The notes under the pieces are model-generated. The model was not told the origin of the DNA and ran no database searches. It was given only the letters and a program-made list of their open reading frames with translations. DNA of 64,000 nucleotides. Source: Pseudomonadota bacterium. Lineage in GTDB: Bacteria > Myxococcota_A > UBA9160 > SZUA-336. The DNA lies in contig QJZC01000019.1 of NCBI GenBank assembly GCA_003247575.1, positions 62,001-126,000 on the forward strand, given 5' to 3'. Numbering within the stretch: position 1 is the first letter of the stretch; each line of letters begins with the position of its first letter. Positions 44,476 through 53,777 of this stretch are shown in pieces. The translations under genes were made by a program, and so were the position numbers.

Positions 44476-44925
44476 CTAAAATTCCCCGCACGTGTCGAGA
44501 AGCAAGGTGACCGGCCCGTCGTTCACGAGTTCTACCCTCATTTGTTCCCTGAATCGCCCTGTCGCCACTCGAACGCCCTTCCGCTGCACCAGGTCGACCA
44601 ACACGTCGATCCACTTGCGCGCGACCTCTGGAGCGGCCGCTGCGTTGTAGCTCGGGCGGCGTCCCTTGCGACAATCTCCAAGCAAGGTGAACTGTGACAC
44701 GATGACCAGCTCCCCTCCGACATCGAGCAGAGAGTGGTTCATTCGTCCCTCTGCGTCCGAGAAGATGCGCAGATGCACCAGCTTGTCGGCCATGCGCTCG
44801 ACGTCTTTCGCGACGTCTCCGTCCGCGACTCCCACGAGTGCCAACACGCCGTGCTCGATGCTTCCGACGCACTCTTCGCCAACGTCCACACGCGCGCGCG
44901 TCACTCGCTGAACGACTGCCCTCAC
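44476..44925 (-). CDS. dtd: D-aminoacyl-tRNA deacylase
   Basis: 149 aa, full length. MRAVVQRVTRARVDVG start, catalytic SQFTLLGDCRKGRRP and C-terminal NDGPVTLLLDT (NxGP motif with the Gly-cisPro element). It removes D-amino acids (and glycine from tRNA-Ala) from tRNAs. Its ATG overlaps dcd by 4 bp. Confidence 0.94.
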   Translation of the reverse strand: MRAVVQRVTRARVDVGEECVGSIEHGVLALVGVADGDVAKDVERMADKLVHLRIFSDAEGRMNHSLLDVGGELVIVSQFTLLGDCRKGRRPSYNAAAAPEVARKWIDVLVDLVQRKGVRVATGRFREQMRVELVNDGPVTLLLDTCGEF

Positions 44926-45437
44926 GGACGCGTCTGGGTCGCAAAGCGGCCGTCGTAGATCGCCTCTCCCTCGGTCCGCTCGAGCACGATCTGACAGATT
45001 CGGATACCCGGATGCAAGGCGAGCGCGACATTGGAAACGTTCGTCATCTCCAGCACCTGTCGGTTTCGCACGCCTGGGTGCACGAAGCCCGATGTGGCGT
45101 GCACAGTCAGCCCGAAGCGGGCAGTCCGGCTACGTCCCTCCAGCCAACCGCAGAGGTCGGGCGGAAGCTCGATGCGCTCGGTCGTAACCCCGTGGATCGT
45201 CTGACCCGGCTCGAGCACGAAGCAATCGTGGATCTTCAGCAGCTCGGTCTGTTCGTGGGGATCGGAGTCATCGGTGAGCGCCAGCGGACCCGCGACGTTC
45301 GCGAGCGGCACTCGGATCTCCTCCGCCAGGTGCAAATCGATCGAAGCCGCTCCCACCTGCGTGGGGCAGAACGGATCGATCCGTACGCGGCCGGCTTCGA
45401 TCTCTCTCAGAATGACCTCTCGCGTCAGCACACACAT
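44922..45437 (-). CDS. dcd: dCTP deaminase
   Basis: 171 aa from the ATG at 45437, with GAGAGG about 8 nt upstream; the track start 31 codons earlier is unlikely. Family motifs: MCVLTREVILREIEAGRVRI, QVGAASIDLHL, LEPGQTIHGVTTERIELP, LEGRSRTARFGLTVHATSGFV. It deaminates dCTP to dUTP (or to dUMP in bifunctional forms). Divergent from the glycerophosphodiesterase gene across 83 bp. Confidence 0.9.
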   Translation of the reverse strand: MCVLTREVILREIEAGRVRIDPFCPTQVGAASIDLHLAEEIRVPLANVAGPLALTDDSDPHEQTELLKIHDCFVLEPGQTIHGVTTERIELPPDLCGWLEGRSRTARFGLTVHATSGFVHPGVRNRQVLEMTNVSNVALALHPGIRICQIVLERTEGEAIYDGRFATQTRP

Positions 45438-45520
45438 CCGTGGAACCTCTCGAAGGGAAGTCGATGCTCGCGCTCTGGCTGCAGTTGTCAAGCACCCCAG
45501 GCGGCGCTTACCGTAGCCGG

Positions 45521-46309
45521 ATGCATCCATACTTCGACGTCACACGACCTCACCTCTTTGCGCACCGCGGCGCCTCGGGGCTCGCACCGGAGAACACGCT
45601 GGTCGCGTTCGAGCGAGCACGGGCCGCAGGACTCGTCTACCTGGAAATGGACTGTCACGCGACGGCCGATGGCGAGATCGTCATTTGCCACGACCCGACC
45701 CTGGAGCGCACGACGAATGGCAGGGGTCTGATCCGAGAGCACCGCTTCGCAGAGCTCGAACAGCTCGACGCCGGCTACCGGTTCTCTTCCGACGGCATCC
45801 GCTTCCCGTTCCGGGACACCGGCGTCCGCATCCCCCGGTTGTCCGAGGTGCTTACTCAGCTCCCGAACGTCCGCATCAATCTGGAGATCAAACAGGCAGA
45901 CCCCCCGGTCGTAGACCTCGTAGTCGACCTGCTCCGAAGACACGATGCGTGCCAGAGAACACTGCTGGCCGCCGAGGAGGACTCGATCCTGGACGAGATC
46001 CGCTCCTCTGCGGCGGGCACGGCACTCGGCTCTTCGCGCGAAGACGTGATGCTCTTCTACGCCGCACTCGACGCGGGCAAGATAGACGCATTCGAGCCCC
46101 GGGGACACGCCTTGCAGATCCCGCCCCGCGCGCTGGGCCGCGAATTGATCACACCGGAGATGCTCGAGGCAGCGAGACAGCTGGGGCTCTTCGTGCACGT
46201 CTGGACGATCAATGATCCCCGCGAGATCCGAGCGCTGCTCGCGAGCGGCGTCGATGGCGTCATGTCGGACTTCCCGCAGTATCTCCTAGAGGCGACGCGA
46301 GCCTCCTGA
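45521..46309 (+). CDS. Glycerophosphodiester phosphodiesterase family protein
   Basis: 262 aa from the ATG at 45521. PLC-like TIM barrel: [20 protein letters not shown] (catalytic His, Arg, Glu, Asn), [30 protein letters not shown]-type INLEIKQ and [28 protein letters not shown]. It hydrolyses glycerophosphodiesters to glycerol-3-phosphate. No signal peptide, so probably cytoplasmic. Its 3' end overlaps the convergent queG by 50 bp. Confidence 0.92.
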   Translation: MHPYFDVTRPHLFAHRGASGLAPENTLVAFERARAAGLVYLEMDCHATADGEIVICHDPTLERTTNGRGLIREHRFAELEQLDAGYRFSSDGIRFPFRDTGVRIPRLSEVLTQLPNVRINLEIKQADPPVVDLVVDLLRRHDACQRTLLAAEEDSILDEIRSSAAGTALGSSREDVMLFYAALDAGKIDAFEPRGHALQIPPRALGRELITPEMLEAARQLGLFVHVWTINDPREIRALLASGVDGVMSDFPQYLLEATRAS

Positions 46310-47345
46310 GGGCATAGCGCGCTGCCGCAGCCACTCCCGGATCCGCATCGTGTTGGTACGGGCGAATCAAGGGAACGAGCTCGCGACGACCCAGGTTCGC
46401 AGCCGCGATGAGCGCATTGCGTCGCACGCCGGCGGGCTTGCTGCGCCGGATTGCAGAACCTCGCAGACGCTCCCGAAGCGCAGCCTCGTCGAGCTCGAGC
46501 AGTTCGCGTAGGTCGGGCGCGTACCACCCCGGGCGCGGATCGAAGGCCGGCTCCCCCGAGAGCGGACGCTTGCGCCTGCGATTCCATGGACACACCTCCT
46601 GGCACAGGTCGCAGCCGGCGACATGCGCGCCCGTCGCCGCAGCCTCCGCCTCCGTGAGCTCGCCGCGCTTCTCCACCGTCCAGTACGCAATGCAGAGCCG
46701 CGCATCCAGCACCCGAGGCTGTGGGAAGGCTCCTGTCGGACACACGTCGAGACAGGCACTGCAGGTCCCGCAGCGATCGGGAACGGGCTCGTCCGGGGGG
46801 AGCGCCAAGTCGGTGAGCAACACTCCCAAGAACAGGTAGGAGCCGAGGGCCGTGTCGATGATGCACGTGTTCTTGCCAACGAATCCGATGCCCGCCTTCT
46901 CGGCCAGCAGACGCTCCGGAATCGGCCCCGTGTCGACGTAGCTCTTGAAGCTCGCTTCCGGGAACCGTTCGAGCAACGCGGAGCGCAGTCGCTCGAGGCG
47001 CTCCAGGAGCAGCTCGTGATAGTCCGCGCCCCAGGCGTAGCGCGACACCCAGCCGGTGCCTGCGGGGCGGTCGCTCGACGAGTCCGGCTGACCTCGGTCG
47101 TATGCCATCCCGACGACAATCACACTGCGCGCACCCGGGAGTACGCGCGTGAGATCTTCGCGCTCCTCGAGCCGCCGCTCGATGTAGCGCATTTCGGCTG
47201 CATAGCCGCGCGCGACCCAGTCACGGACTCGCGTCAGCTCGGGATAGGACTCCACACGCGCAACGCCAGAGCGATCGAATCCAACGCGGCGCGCCAGCTC
47301 GCGGATTCGTGGGCCATCCATCTCGTCGAAGTTCCCCGTCGGCAC
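46260..47345 (-). CDS. queG: Epoxyqueuosine reductase
   Basis: 361 aa. N-terminal cobalamin-binding domain ([31 protein letters not shown]), then [16 protein letters not shown]. Two 4Fe-4S motifs follow ([16 protein letters not shown] and [11 protein letters not shown]), and HEAT-like C-terminal helices. QueG reduces epoxyqueuosine to queuosine in tRNA with B12, one of three B12 users in this window. An internal ATG at 47321 is an alternative start. It is divergent from the lipoprotein gene across 36 bp. Confidence 0.93.
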   Translation of the reverse strand: MPTGNFDEMDGPRIRELARRVGFDRSGVARVESYPELTRVRDWVARGYAAEMRYIERRLEEREDLTRVLPGARSVIVVGMAYDRGQPDSSSDRPAGTGWVSRYAWGADYHELLLERLERLRSALLERFPEASFKSYVDTGPIPERLLAEKAGIGFVGKNTCIIDTALGSYLFLGVLLTDLALPPDEPVPDRCGTCSACLDVCPTGAFPQPRVLDARLCIAYWTVEKRGELTEAEAAATGAHVAGCDLCQEVCPWNRRRKRPLSGEPAFDPRPGWYAPDLRELLELDEAALRERLRGSAIRRSKPAGVRRNALIAAANLGRRELVPLIRPYQHDADPGVAAAARYALRRLASPLGDTAGSPT

Positions 47346-47381
47346 TGCTATTCTGGCCGGGTGCCGAGAGCAAGGTCATCC

Positions 47382-48095
47382 ATGTCTACGCGTCCTCCCG
47401 CGCCTCCTCCCATTCGTCCGGCGCCTCCTTCCAGGCGCTCGGACGCTCAGCAACCCGAGCGATACCCGCGGGTCGCTCGGCGACTGTGGAGCCCCCTTCG
47501 CCCTGCCCTTGCAGCCCTTGCACTGGCTTGTCTGCTCGCGTGTGCACACGATGTCATACCCCTCGACGAAGAGCCCGTGCCTTCGCTGATCCCCCCAGCA
47601 ACCCCGGTTGCGCTGACCCTAGCGGTCGATGTCCAGGCCTTCGAGGCGAAGCGACTCGTCGAGCAGACCTTCATGGACCGATTCGCGCAGGCACTTCGCG
47701 ACGCTCAGCTATTCGTGGGCATCATCTATCCGATTCCCGATGGCTTCGATCCGCGCTGGGAGCTACGCCTCTCCGTACGCGACGAGCTGTACGATCCGAA
47801 CAGCAATTTCTGGAAAGCGTTTCTCGCCAATGCCTTCCTGCCGTTTCGGTTCGTGTTCTATCAGCAAGAGGACTACACGCTCTATGTCGAAGCACGGATC
47901 ACACGCAAGGACGATGTGGTGGGAAGCTACAGCTCGAAGGCCTCCGTCCGGCACCTCTTTCAGACCTACGATCCTCGCAAGGAGCTCGCGGCTGCCGAGC
48001 TCCTGGTAAATCGCACCACGGCCGAGCTACTCGCCGCACTCTCGCGAGATGCTGCCCGAATCGACGAAGAGGACCGCCGCCGCGCGGGCCAGTAG
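47382..48095 (+). CDS. Predicted lipoprotein, unknown function
   Basis: 237 aa from the ATG at 47382. A Pro/Arg-rich n-region of about 40 residues precedes a hydrophobic core and the lipobox LLAC (Cys54). The mature domain has IPPATPVALTLAVDVQ, IIYPIPDGFDPRWELRLSV, SNFWKAFLANAFLPFRFVFY and SVRHLFQTYDPRKELAAAEL. The alternating pattern and length resemble LptE/DUF-type outer-membrane lipoproteins, but I cannot match it to one. The larger track ORF overlapping queG is a shadow upstream of this start. Confidence 0.75.
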   Translation: MSTRPPAPPPIRPAPPSRRSDAQQPERYPRVARRLWSPLRPALAALALACLLACAHDVIPLDEEPVPSLIPPATPVALTLAVDVQAFEAKRLVEQTFMDRFAQALRDAQLFVGIIYPIPDGFDPRWELRLSVRDELYDPNSNFWKAFLANAFLPFRFVFYQQEDYTLYVEARITRKDDVVGSYSSKASVRHLFQTYDPRKELAAAELLVNRTTAELLAALSRDAARIDEEDRRRAGQ

Positions 48096-48136
48096 ACGTT
48101 CGAGCCGCACACCGTACACACGAAACAGGGCGCTCG

Positions 48137-51100
48137 TCACTCCGACGCGTCCGGATCGTATCCCAGATTCGGACGCAGCCAGCGTTCGACTTCGCCGATT
48201 TCCACTTCCTTGCGGCGCGCGTAGTCAACGACCTGGTCGCGACCGATGCGACCCACATTGAAGTAGCGCGCGTCGGGTGAGGACAAATACAGACCGCTCA
48301 CACTGGCCGCAGGCCACATCGCATAGCTCGAGGTCAGCTCCATCCCCAGGGAACGCGCTCCCAACAGCTCGAACAGCGCCTCCTTCGAACTATGGTCTGG
48401 ACACGCGGGATAGCCGAACGCCGGACGGATCCCAGCAAAGCTCTCGGCACGTAGCTCGTCCTGCGAATACTCTGCCTCACGTTCGTAACCCCAGTCGAGC
48501 CGCGCGCGCGCGTGCAGGTACTCTGCAAAGGCTTCCGCCAGACGGTCCGCCAATGCCTTCACCAGGATCGCCCGGTAGTCGTCATGCTCTGCTTCGAAGC
48601 GCCGCGCCAGCTCTTCGGCCCCCAAGCCGGCGGTCACGGCGAAAGCTCCCACGTAGTCTGGGACGGCGCTCTCCACCGGCGCCACGAAGTCGACGAGCGA
48701 GCGCGACGCGCGTGCCGCCTCCCGCCGCTCCTGCTGTCGGAGCATGGGGAAGCGCACGATCTCGACCTCGCGAGACTCGTCGCGATAGAGCACGAGATCC
48801 TCCCCTTCGGCATTCGCCGGCCAGAACCCGTAGACTCCCTTCGCCTGGATCCACGCATGCTCGATGATCTGGTCGAGTAGCTCCTGGCCGTTGTCGAAGA
48901 GCTCCCGAGCTGCGGCGCCGTGCTCGGGATGATCGAAGATCTTCGGAAACCGCCCCTTGAGCTCCCACGCGCTGAAGAAGAAGGTCCAGTCGATGTAGTC
49001 GCGCAACTCGAGGAGAGGCGGCTCCACTTCTCGCAGCCCCAGGAAGCTCGGAACTGGCGGGCGGTTCGCAGCGAAATCGAGGCGGAGCCGGCCCGCGATC
49101 GCCTCCTCGAGGCTCTGCAGCGGCTTCGCCTGCTTCTTTCCGTGGACCGCACGCAACCGTTCCTGACTGGCCAGGTTCTCGCGCGCGAAGTCTTCGCGCT
49201 TCTTTGGGTCGAGCAGCGCCGCCATCACGCCGACCGCACGGGACGCGTCGGAGACGTGCACGGTCTGGGCCCCGTAGCCTGGAGCGACCTTCACCGCAGT
49301 ATGCTGCTTACTCGTCGTCGCGCCGCCAATCAAGAGAGGTCGATCGAGACCTCGCCGCTCCATCTCCTGCGCAACGTGAACCATCTCGTCGAGCGATGGG
49401 GTGATGAGTCCGGACAATCCGATCACGTCGGCCCCAACCTCCGCCGCCGTATCCAGGATCTTGTCACAGGGCACCATGACCCCGAGATCGATCACCTCGT
49501 AGCTGTTGCAGCGCAACACGACCCCGACGATGTTCTTGCCGATATCGTGGACGTCTCCCTTCACGGTGGCGATCACGAGCTTCCCCTGGCTGCTTCCCGC
49601 GAGGCGCGTCTCTTCCATGAACGGCTCGAGATAGGCCACCGCACGCTTCATCACGCGTGCGCTCTTCACTACCTGGGGTAGAAACATCTTACCGGCACCG
49701 AAGAGGTCCCCGACGACGCGCATGCCGTCCATCATGGGTCTCTCGATGACCTCGAGCGGGCTTCCGAGTTTGAGTCGCGCTTCCTCAGCATCCGCCTCGA
49801 TGAAATCGACGATGCCGTGGACCAGAGCATGCGAGATTCGCTCTTCGACACTGCCTTCGCGCCACGCAAGATCGACCTCGGCCTTCTTCCCCGAGCCGCG
49901 TACCCGTTCGGCCAGCTCGACCATACGCTCCGTCGCATCCGGCCGCCGATCGAAGATGAGATCCTCGACGTGCTCGCGCAGCTCGGCCGGAATGTCCTCG
50001 TAGACCGCCAGCTGGCCGGCGTTCACGATTCCCATGTCGAGGCCAGCCCGTATCGCGTGATAGAGAAACGCGGAGTGGATCGCTTCGCGTACGGCGTCGT
50101 TCCCGCGAAACGAGAAGCTGAGATTGCTCACACCACCGCTGATGCGCGCGCCGGGGCAAGCTCGCTTGATGAGCGGAATCGCTTCGATGAAGTTCTTGGC
50201 AAACGCGGCATGCTCTTCGATCCCGGTCCCGATGGCGAGGATGTTCGGGTCGAAGATGATGTCCTCTCCGGCGAAGCCCGCCTTCTCCGTAAGCAGCCGA
50301 TAGGCTCTCTTACAGATCTCGAGCTTGCGCTCCACCGTCTCCGCTTGTCCGACCTCGTCGAAGGCCATCACCACGACCGCAGCACCGTAGAGGCGTGCGC
50401 GCTTCGCCTTCTCCAGGAAGTCGGCTTCGCCCTCCTTCAGACTGATCGAGTTGACCACAGGACGGCCCTGTACACACTTGAGACCGGCCTCGATCACCGA
50501 CCACTTGGAGCTGTCCACGACGATCGGCACACGCGCGACCTCGGGGTCTGCTCCGATCTGATTCAGGAAGCGGGTGATCGCCGCTTCGGAGTCGAGCATC
50601 CCCTCGTCCATGTTGACGTCGATCAGATTGGCCCCGTTGCGCACCTGACTGAGCGCGACCTCGGCGGCCACGTCGAACTGGTCGCGCTTGATCAGGTTGG
50701 CGAATCGCTTGCTTCCCGTGACGTTTGTCCTCTCGCCAATCATCACGAAGTTGGATTCGGGTGTGATCTCGAAGGACTCGAGCCCCGCATAGCGGGCGCG
50801 GGCCTCGACCTTGGGTACCGTGCGTGGCCTTTTCTCTGCCACGGCCTGCGCGATCGCTCGAATATGGTCCGGGTTCGATCCGCAGCAGCCGCCGACGACG
50901 TTCACGAAGCCCGCGTCAGCAAATCCCGCGATGAGGGATGCCATCTCGGAAGGCGTCTGATCATACTCGCCCAGAGCGTTCGGCAACCCAGCGTTCGGGT
51001 AGCAAATGATTCGCGTATCCGCGATCGACGACAGCTCGCGCAGATATGGTCGCACCTCCGCAGCTCCCAGCCCGCAGTTGAGGCCGATGCAAACAGGCGA

Positions 51101-51829
51101 CACGTGTTTGACGGTGAGCCAGAAGGCGTCGATCGTCTGGCCCGACAAATTGCGCCCGCTCTTGTCTGCGAAGGTCACCGAAACGAAAACGGGCAGGCGA
51201 GCTCCTCGCTCCTCGAATGTGTCCAGAATCGCAACGATCGCAGCCTTCGCGTTCAGTGAGTCGAATACGGTCTCGACGAGTAGGATGTCCGCACCCCCGT
51301 CCCATAGGCCGCGAACCTGCTCGGCGTAGGCGTCGCGCACCTGGTCGAAGGTGTGCGTGCGATGCGCCGGGTCATCTACATCCGTTCCTACTGCGAGGGT
51401 GATCGGGAGCGGCCCGATGGAGCCCGCTACGAAGCGGGGGCGCTCAGGCGTGCGCCCGGTAAATTCATCACAGACGCGGCGCGCGAGCTCTGCGCTGGTC
51501 CGGTTCATCTCGTATGCGTGGTCCTGGAGTCCGAACTCGCCCTGAGCGATCGAGGTCGCCCCGAACGTATCGGTCTCGATCAAATCGGCGCCCGCGTCGA
51601 GGTAGCGCCGATGGATCTCCTCGATGACGTCTGGACGCGTCAGCACGAGCACTTCGGAGTCCCCCTTGAGCTCCTTGGGATGCTGGGCGAAGCGCGCGCC
51701 GCGATAGTCGGTCTCGACCAGCCCAAACCCCTGGATCAGGCTCCCCATCGCCCCATCGATCACCAGGATGCGCTCCCGCAGGGCTGCCTCGAGACGCTCG
51801 GCCCGCTCGTCGTCACGTAGATCGGTCAT
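48137..51829 (-). CDS. metH: Cobalamin-dependent methionine synthase
   Basis: 1,230 aa from the ATG at 51829. Domains in order: homocysteine-binding barrel ([17 protein letters not shown]; zinc site [12 protein letters not shown]); pterin-binding barrel ([18 protein letters not shown]); B12 cap and binding domain with [19 protein letters not shown]; and the SAM-dependent reactivation domain ([24 protein letters not shown]). It methylates homocysteine from methyl-THF, recycling the homocysteine left after SAM-dependent reactions such as that of EgtD nearby. The roughly 160-nt leader shows no riboswitch I recognise. Confidence 0.96.
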   Translation of the reverse strand: MTDLRDDERAERLEAALRERILVIDGAMGSLIQGFGLVETDYRGARFAQHPKELKGDSEVLVLTRPDVIEEIHRRYLDAGADLIETDTFGATSIAQGEFGLQDHAYEMNRTSAELARRVCDEFTGRTPERPRFVAGSIGPLPITLAVGTDVDDPAHRTHTFDQVRDAYAEQVRGLWDGGADILLVETVFDSLNAKAAIVAILDTFEERGARLPVFVSVTFADKSGRNLSGQTIDAFWLTVKHVSPVCIGLNCGLGAAEVRPYLRELSSIADTRIICYPNAGLPNALGEYDQTPSEMASLIAGFADAGFVNVVGGCCGSNPDHIRAIAQAVAEKRPRTVPKVEARARYAGLESFEITPESNFVMIGERTNVTGSKRFANLIKRDQFDVAAEVALSQVRNGANLIDVNMDEGMLDSEAAITRFLNQIGADPEVARVPIVVDSSKWSVIEAGLKCVQGRPVVNSISLKEGEADFLEKAKRARLYGAAVVVMAFDEVGQAETVERKLEICKRAYRLLTEKAGFAGEDIIFDPNILAIGTGIEEHAAFAKNFIEAIPLIKRACPGARISGGVSNLSFSFRGNDAVREAIHSAFLYHAIRAGLDMGIVNAGQLAVYEDIPAELREHVEDLIFDRRPDATERMVELAERVRGSGKKAEVDLAWREGSVEERISHALVHGIVDFIEADAEEARLKLGSPLEVIERPMMDGMRVVGDLFGAGKMFLPQVVKSARVMKRAVAYLEPFMEETRLAGSSQGKLVIATVKGDVHDIGKNIVGVVLRCNSYEVIDLGVMVPCDKILDTAAEVGADVIGLSGLITPSLDEMVHVAQEMERRGLDRPLLIGGATTSKQHTAVKVAPGYGAQTVHVSDASRAVGVMAALLDPKKREDFARENLASQERLRAVHGKKQAKPLQSLEEAIAGRLRLDFAANRPPVPSFLGLREVEPPLLELRDYIDWTFFFSAWELKGRFPKIFDHPEHGAAARELFDNGQELLDQIIEHAWIQAKGVYGFWPANAEGEDLVLYRDESREVEIVRFPMLRQQERREAARASRSLVDFVAPVESAVPDYVGAFAVTAGLGAEELARRFEAEHDDYRAILVKALADRLAEAFAEYLHARARLDWGYEREAEYSQDELRAESFAGIRPAFGYPACPDHSSKEALFELLGARSLGMELTSSYAMWPAASVSGLYLSSPDARYFNVGRIGRDQVVDYARRKEVEIGEVERWLRPNLGYDPDASE

Positions 51830-51988
51830 CTGCACCTTCGTCGCTGGTCCGCGCACACGCGGGTGGTCTAAGACGGGCCAGCCGGAGGAGCTGGTGCGGC
51901 CCTGCCGCCGACTCTCCTACTCGCCACCAGGCTGAAGGATCTCAAAATGTGACGCTGAGCTCTAGTGCGCGAGGGCAATTTACCCCAA

Positions 51989-52756
51989 CTAGAAGCCGGC
52001 CAGTGTCGAGGAGCGATGGGAGCCTCGGCAGGCGGCGCGACACACGCCGAGCTCCACCAGCTGCGCATTCACCTGCTCCGCCCAGCCACGATTGGCGCGC
52101 GGGTTGGCCGGGCTCGGGTGCAGAATCTGCCCCACCTGCGCGACCTCCGCAGGAAGGACGGAGCGGGCCCGCTGCGCTGCGAACTGACCCACACCGACGA
52201 CCCACTCGGGCTGCAAGATCGCGACCGCGCGCTGGAGGTGGCGATCACAGGCAGCAAACAGCGGGGCAGCTTCGGACTTCCGGACGCGGTCAGGCGTCAG
52301 ATTCCGACCACTGGTCTCGACGAAGAGCAGCGGACAGTAGTTGAGAACGATCGCCTGCGCGAAGAAGTGCTCCGGTGTGCCGTACTTCGCCGAGATCGCG
52401 CCCCAGAGCCTCGCGCCACTGACCTCGCTACGTGTACAGCTGAAGCCCTGGATCGGGCGCTTCGGATGTTCCCGTGCGGGCCTGTCGATCTTTGCCTCGA
52501 TCCCGAGCCAATCGCGCACGGAAGCAACTTCTCCGAAGGGCACCCCCGTCTGCGCCATCCCGAACGGGCCGGGATTCATCCCCAGATAGACGATTCGCTT
52601 GGGCGCATCGCCTGCCCGCTCGAGATAGGCTGCGTGGGCCCGCCAGGCGTAGGCGAGTGGATTGTACACATGCGAGACGGGTGCTCCGAACTCCAGCGGA
52701 TCGACTGCGCGCGCAAGCTCCCGTGCAGCTCGTCGCAGAGCAACCGCACGGCTCAT
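51989..52756 (-). CDS. SMUG1-type uracil-DNA glycosylase
   Basis: 255 aa. The diagnostic SMUG1 motif YLGMNPGPFGMAQTGVPFGE lies at residues ~57-76, with HPSPANPRANRGW as the C-terminal motif and LNYCPLLFVE in between. It excises uracil and oxidised pyrimidines such as 5-hydroxymethyluracil from DNA. SMUG1 is best known from animals and is found in a scattered set of bacteria. Lies between metH (159 bp downstream) and egtD (30 bp upstream) on the same strand. Confidence 0.9.
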   Translation of the reverse strand: MSRAVALRRAARELARAVDPLEFGAPVSHVYNPLAYAWRAHAAYLERAGDAPKRIVYLGMNPGPFGMAQTGVPFGEVASVRDWLGIEAKIDRPAREHPKRPIQGFSCTRSEVSGARLWGAISAKYGTPEHFFAQAIVLNYCPLLFVETSGRNLTPDRVRKSEAAPLFAACDRHLQRAVAILQPEWVVGVGQFAAQRARSVLPAEVAQVGQILHPSPANPRANRGWAEQVNAQLVELGVCRAACRGSHRSSTLAGF

Positions 52757-52786
52757 GAGGATCCCAGACTCATGAAGTCTCGAGCC

Positions 52787-53749
52787 TCACGCAGGCTCGA
52801 GATAGTGCAGGCTGAACTGATCCGCGGTGTCCGTCCATACCTTGGAGACCTGAAGCCCGGCAGCCTCGCTGAGCGCGCTGAAGCTCGCGAGCGTGAACTT
52901 CTGGGATACCTCGGTCAGGATGCGCTCACCAGCCTCGAAACAGAACTGCTTGGACCCGATCTCCACACACTGATTCACTGCGCTGCGAACGTACATCTCG
53001 ATCCGTTGCCGCTCCGTATCGTACTCGGCTTCATACGACCAAGCACGCATGTCGAAGTCTGCACCCAGCTCACGATTCATGCGCTCAAGTAGGTTGAGTT
53101 CGAACGCTGCCGTCACGCCTCGCCGATCGTCATAGGCTGCGACCAGCGTCTCGGAGTCCTTGTGAAGGTCGACTCCGACCAGAATGCCACCCTCGTCACC
53201 GGATACCTGGCCCAACTGGCGCAGCATGTCGATCGAGTCCTTCAAATTCATGTTGCCAATCGTGGAGCCGGAGAAATACGTCACACAGCGACGCGGTGAG
53301 ATCGCCCAATCGGGCAGATCGAATGCACGTGTATAGTCTGCGCATACCGGTAGAATCTCGAGATCGGGATAGCGTTCTACGAGCGACCGGGCTGTCGTCT
53401 GCAGGTGGTCGCGAGAAATATCGACCGGCACGTACGCTACCGCATCGTGCAGTCGATCCAGGAGAACACGAGTCTTCAAACTGCTGCCGCTGCCGAACTC
53501 GATCAGCGCACAGGCGGGGCCGAGCGTGGCGCAGATCTCCTCGCCAGCCCTGCGCAGAATCTCGAGCTCTGCGCGAGTGAGGTAGTACTCGTCCAGCTCG
53601 CAGATCTCATCGAACAGCTCCGAGCCTCGTTCGTCATACAGATACTGACTCGGTAACCTTCGCGGAGATTCTTTGAGAGCCGCGCAGACGTCGCTCAGGA
53701 ACTCCTCGTTCTCTGGGCCGAAATCCCCGACCAGATCTACGCGATCCAC
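52787..53749 (-). CDS. egtD: L-histidine N(alpha)-methyltransferase EgtD
   Basis: 320 aa from a GTG at 53749 behind GAGGAGGT, matching the ~321 aa of mycobacterial EgtD. Family elements: YLYDERGSELFDEICELDEY, LIEFGSGSSLKTRVLLDRL (SAM site), TYFSGSTIGNMN, AAYDDRRGVTAAFELNLLER and RIEMYVRS. EgtD trimethylates histidine to hercynine, the first ergothioneine step. EgtB (C-S bond formation) is not in the window. Upstream on the same strand is an Opu/EgtUV-type importer. Confidence 0.9.
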   Translation of the reverse strand: MDRVDLVGDFGPENEEFLSDVCAALKESPRRLPSQYLYDERGSELFDEICELDEYYLTRAELEILRRAGEEICATLGPACALIEFGSGSSLKTRVLLDRLHDAVAYVPVDISRDHLQTTARSLVERYPDLEILPVCADYTRAFDLPDWAISPRRCVTYFSGSTIGNMNLKDSIDMLRQLGQVSGDEGGILVGVDLHKDSETLVAAYDDRRGVTAAFELNLLERMNRELGADFDMRAWSYEAEYDTERQRIEMYVRSAVNQCVEIGSKQFCFEAGERILTEVSQKFTLASFSALSEAAGLQVSKVWTDTADQFSLHYLEPA

Positions 53750-53777
53750 GCTCACCTCCTCGCGCACGATACACCGC

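Noticed and set aside
46623-48095. 490-aa ORF spanning queG antisense and the lipoprotein
   Set aside because: Only the part from 47382 has a signal sequence and lipobox; the upstream part is antisense to queG.
49817-51259. 480-aa plus-strand ORF opposite metH
   Set aside because: Entirely inside metH on the other strand, no family motif; GC-rich codon bias produces long antisense ORFs here.
51830-51988. Possible SAH, SAM or cobalamin riboswitch in the metH leader
   Set aside because: I looked for the known core motifs (for example the B12 box and SAH GAGGAGCGCUGC-type core) and did not find them; only a small CCAGC/GCTGG hairpin is present. An Infernal/Rfam scan would settle it.
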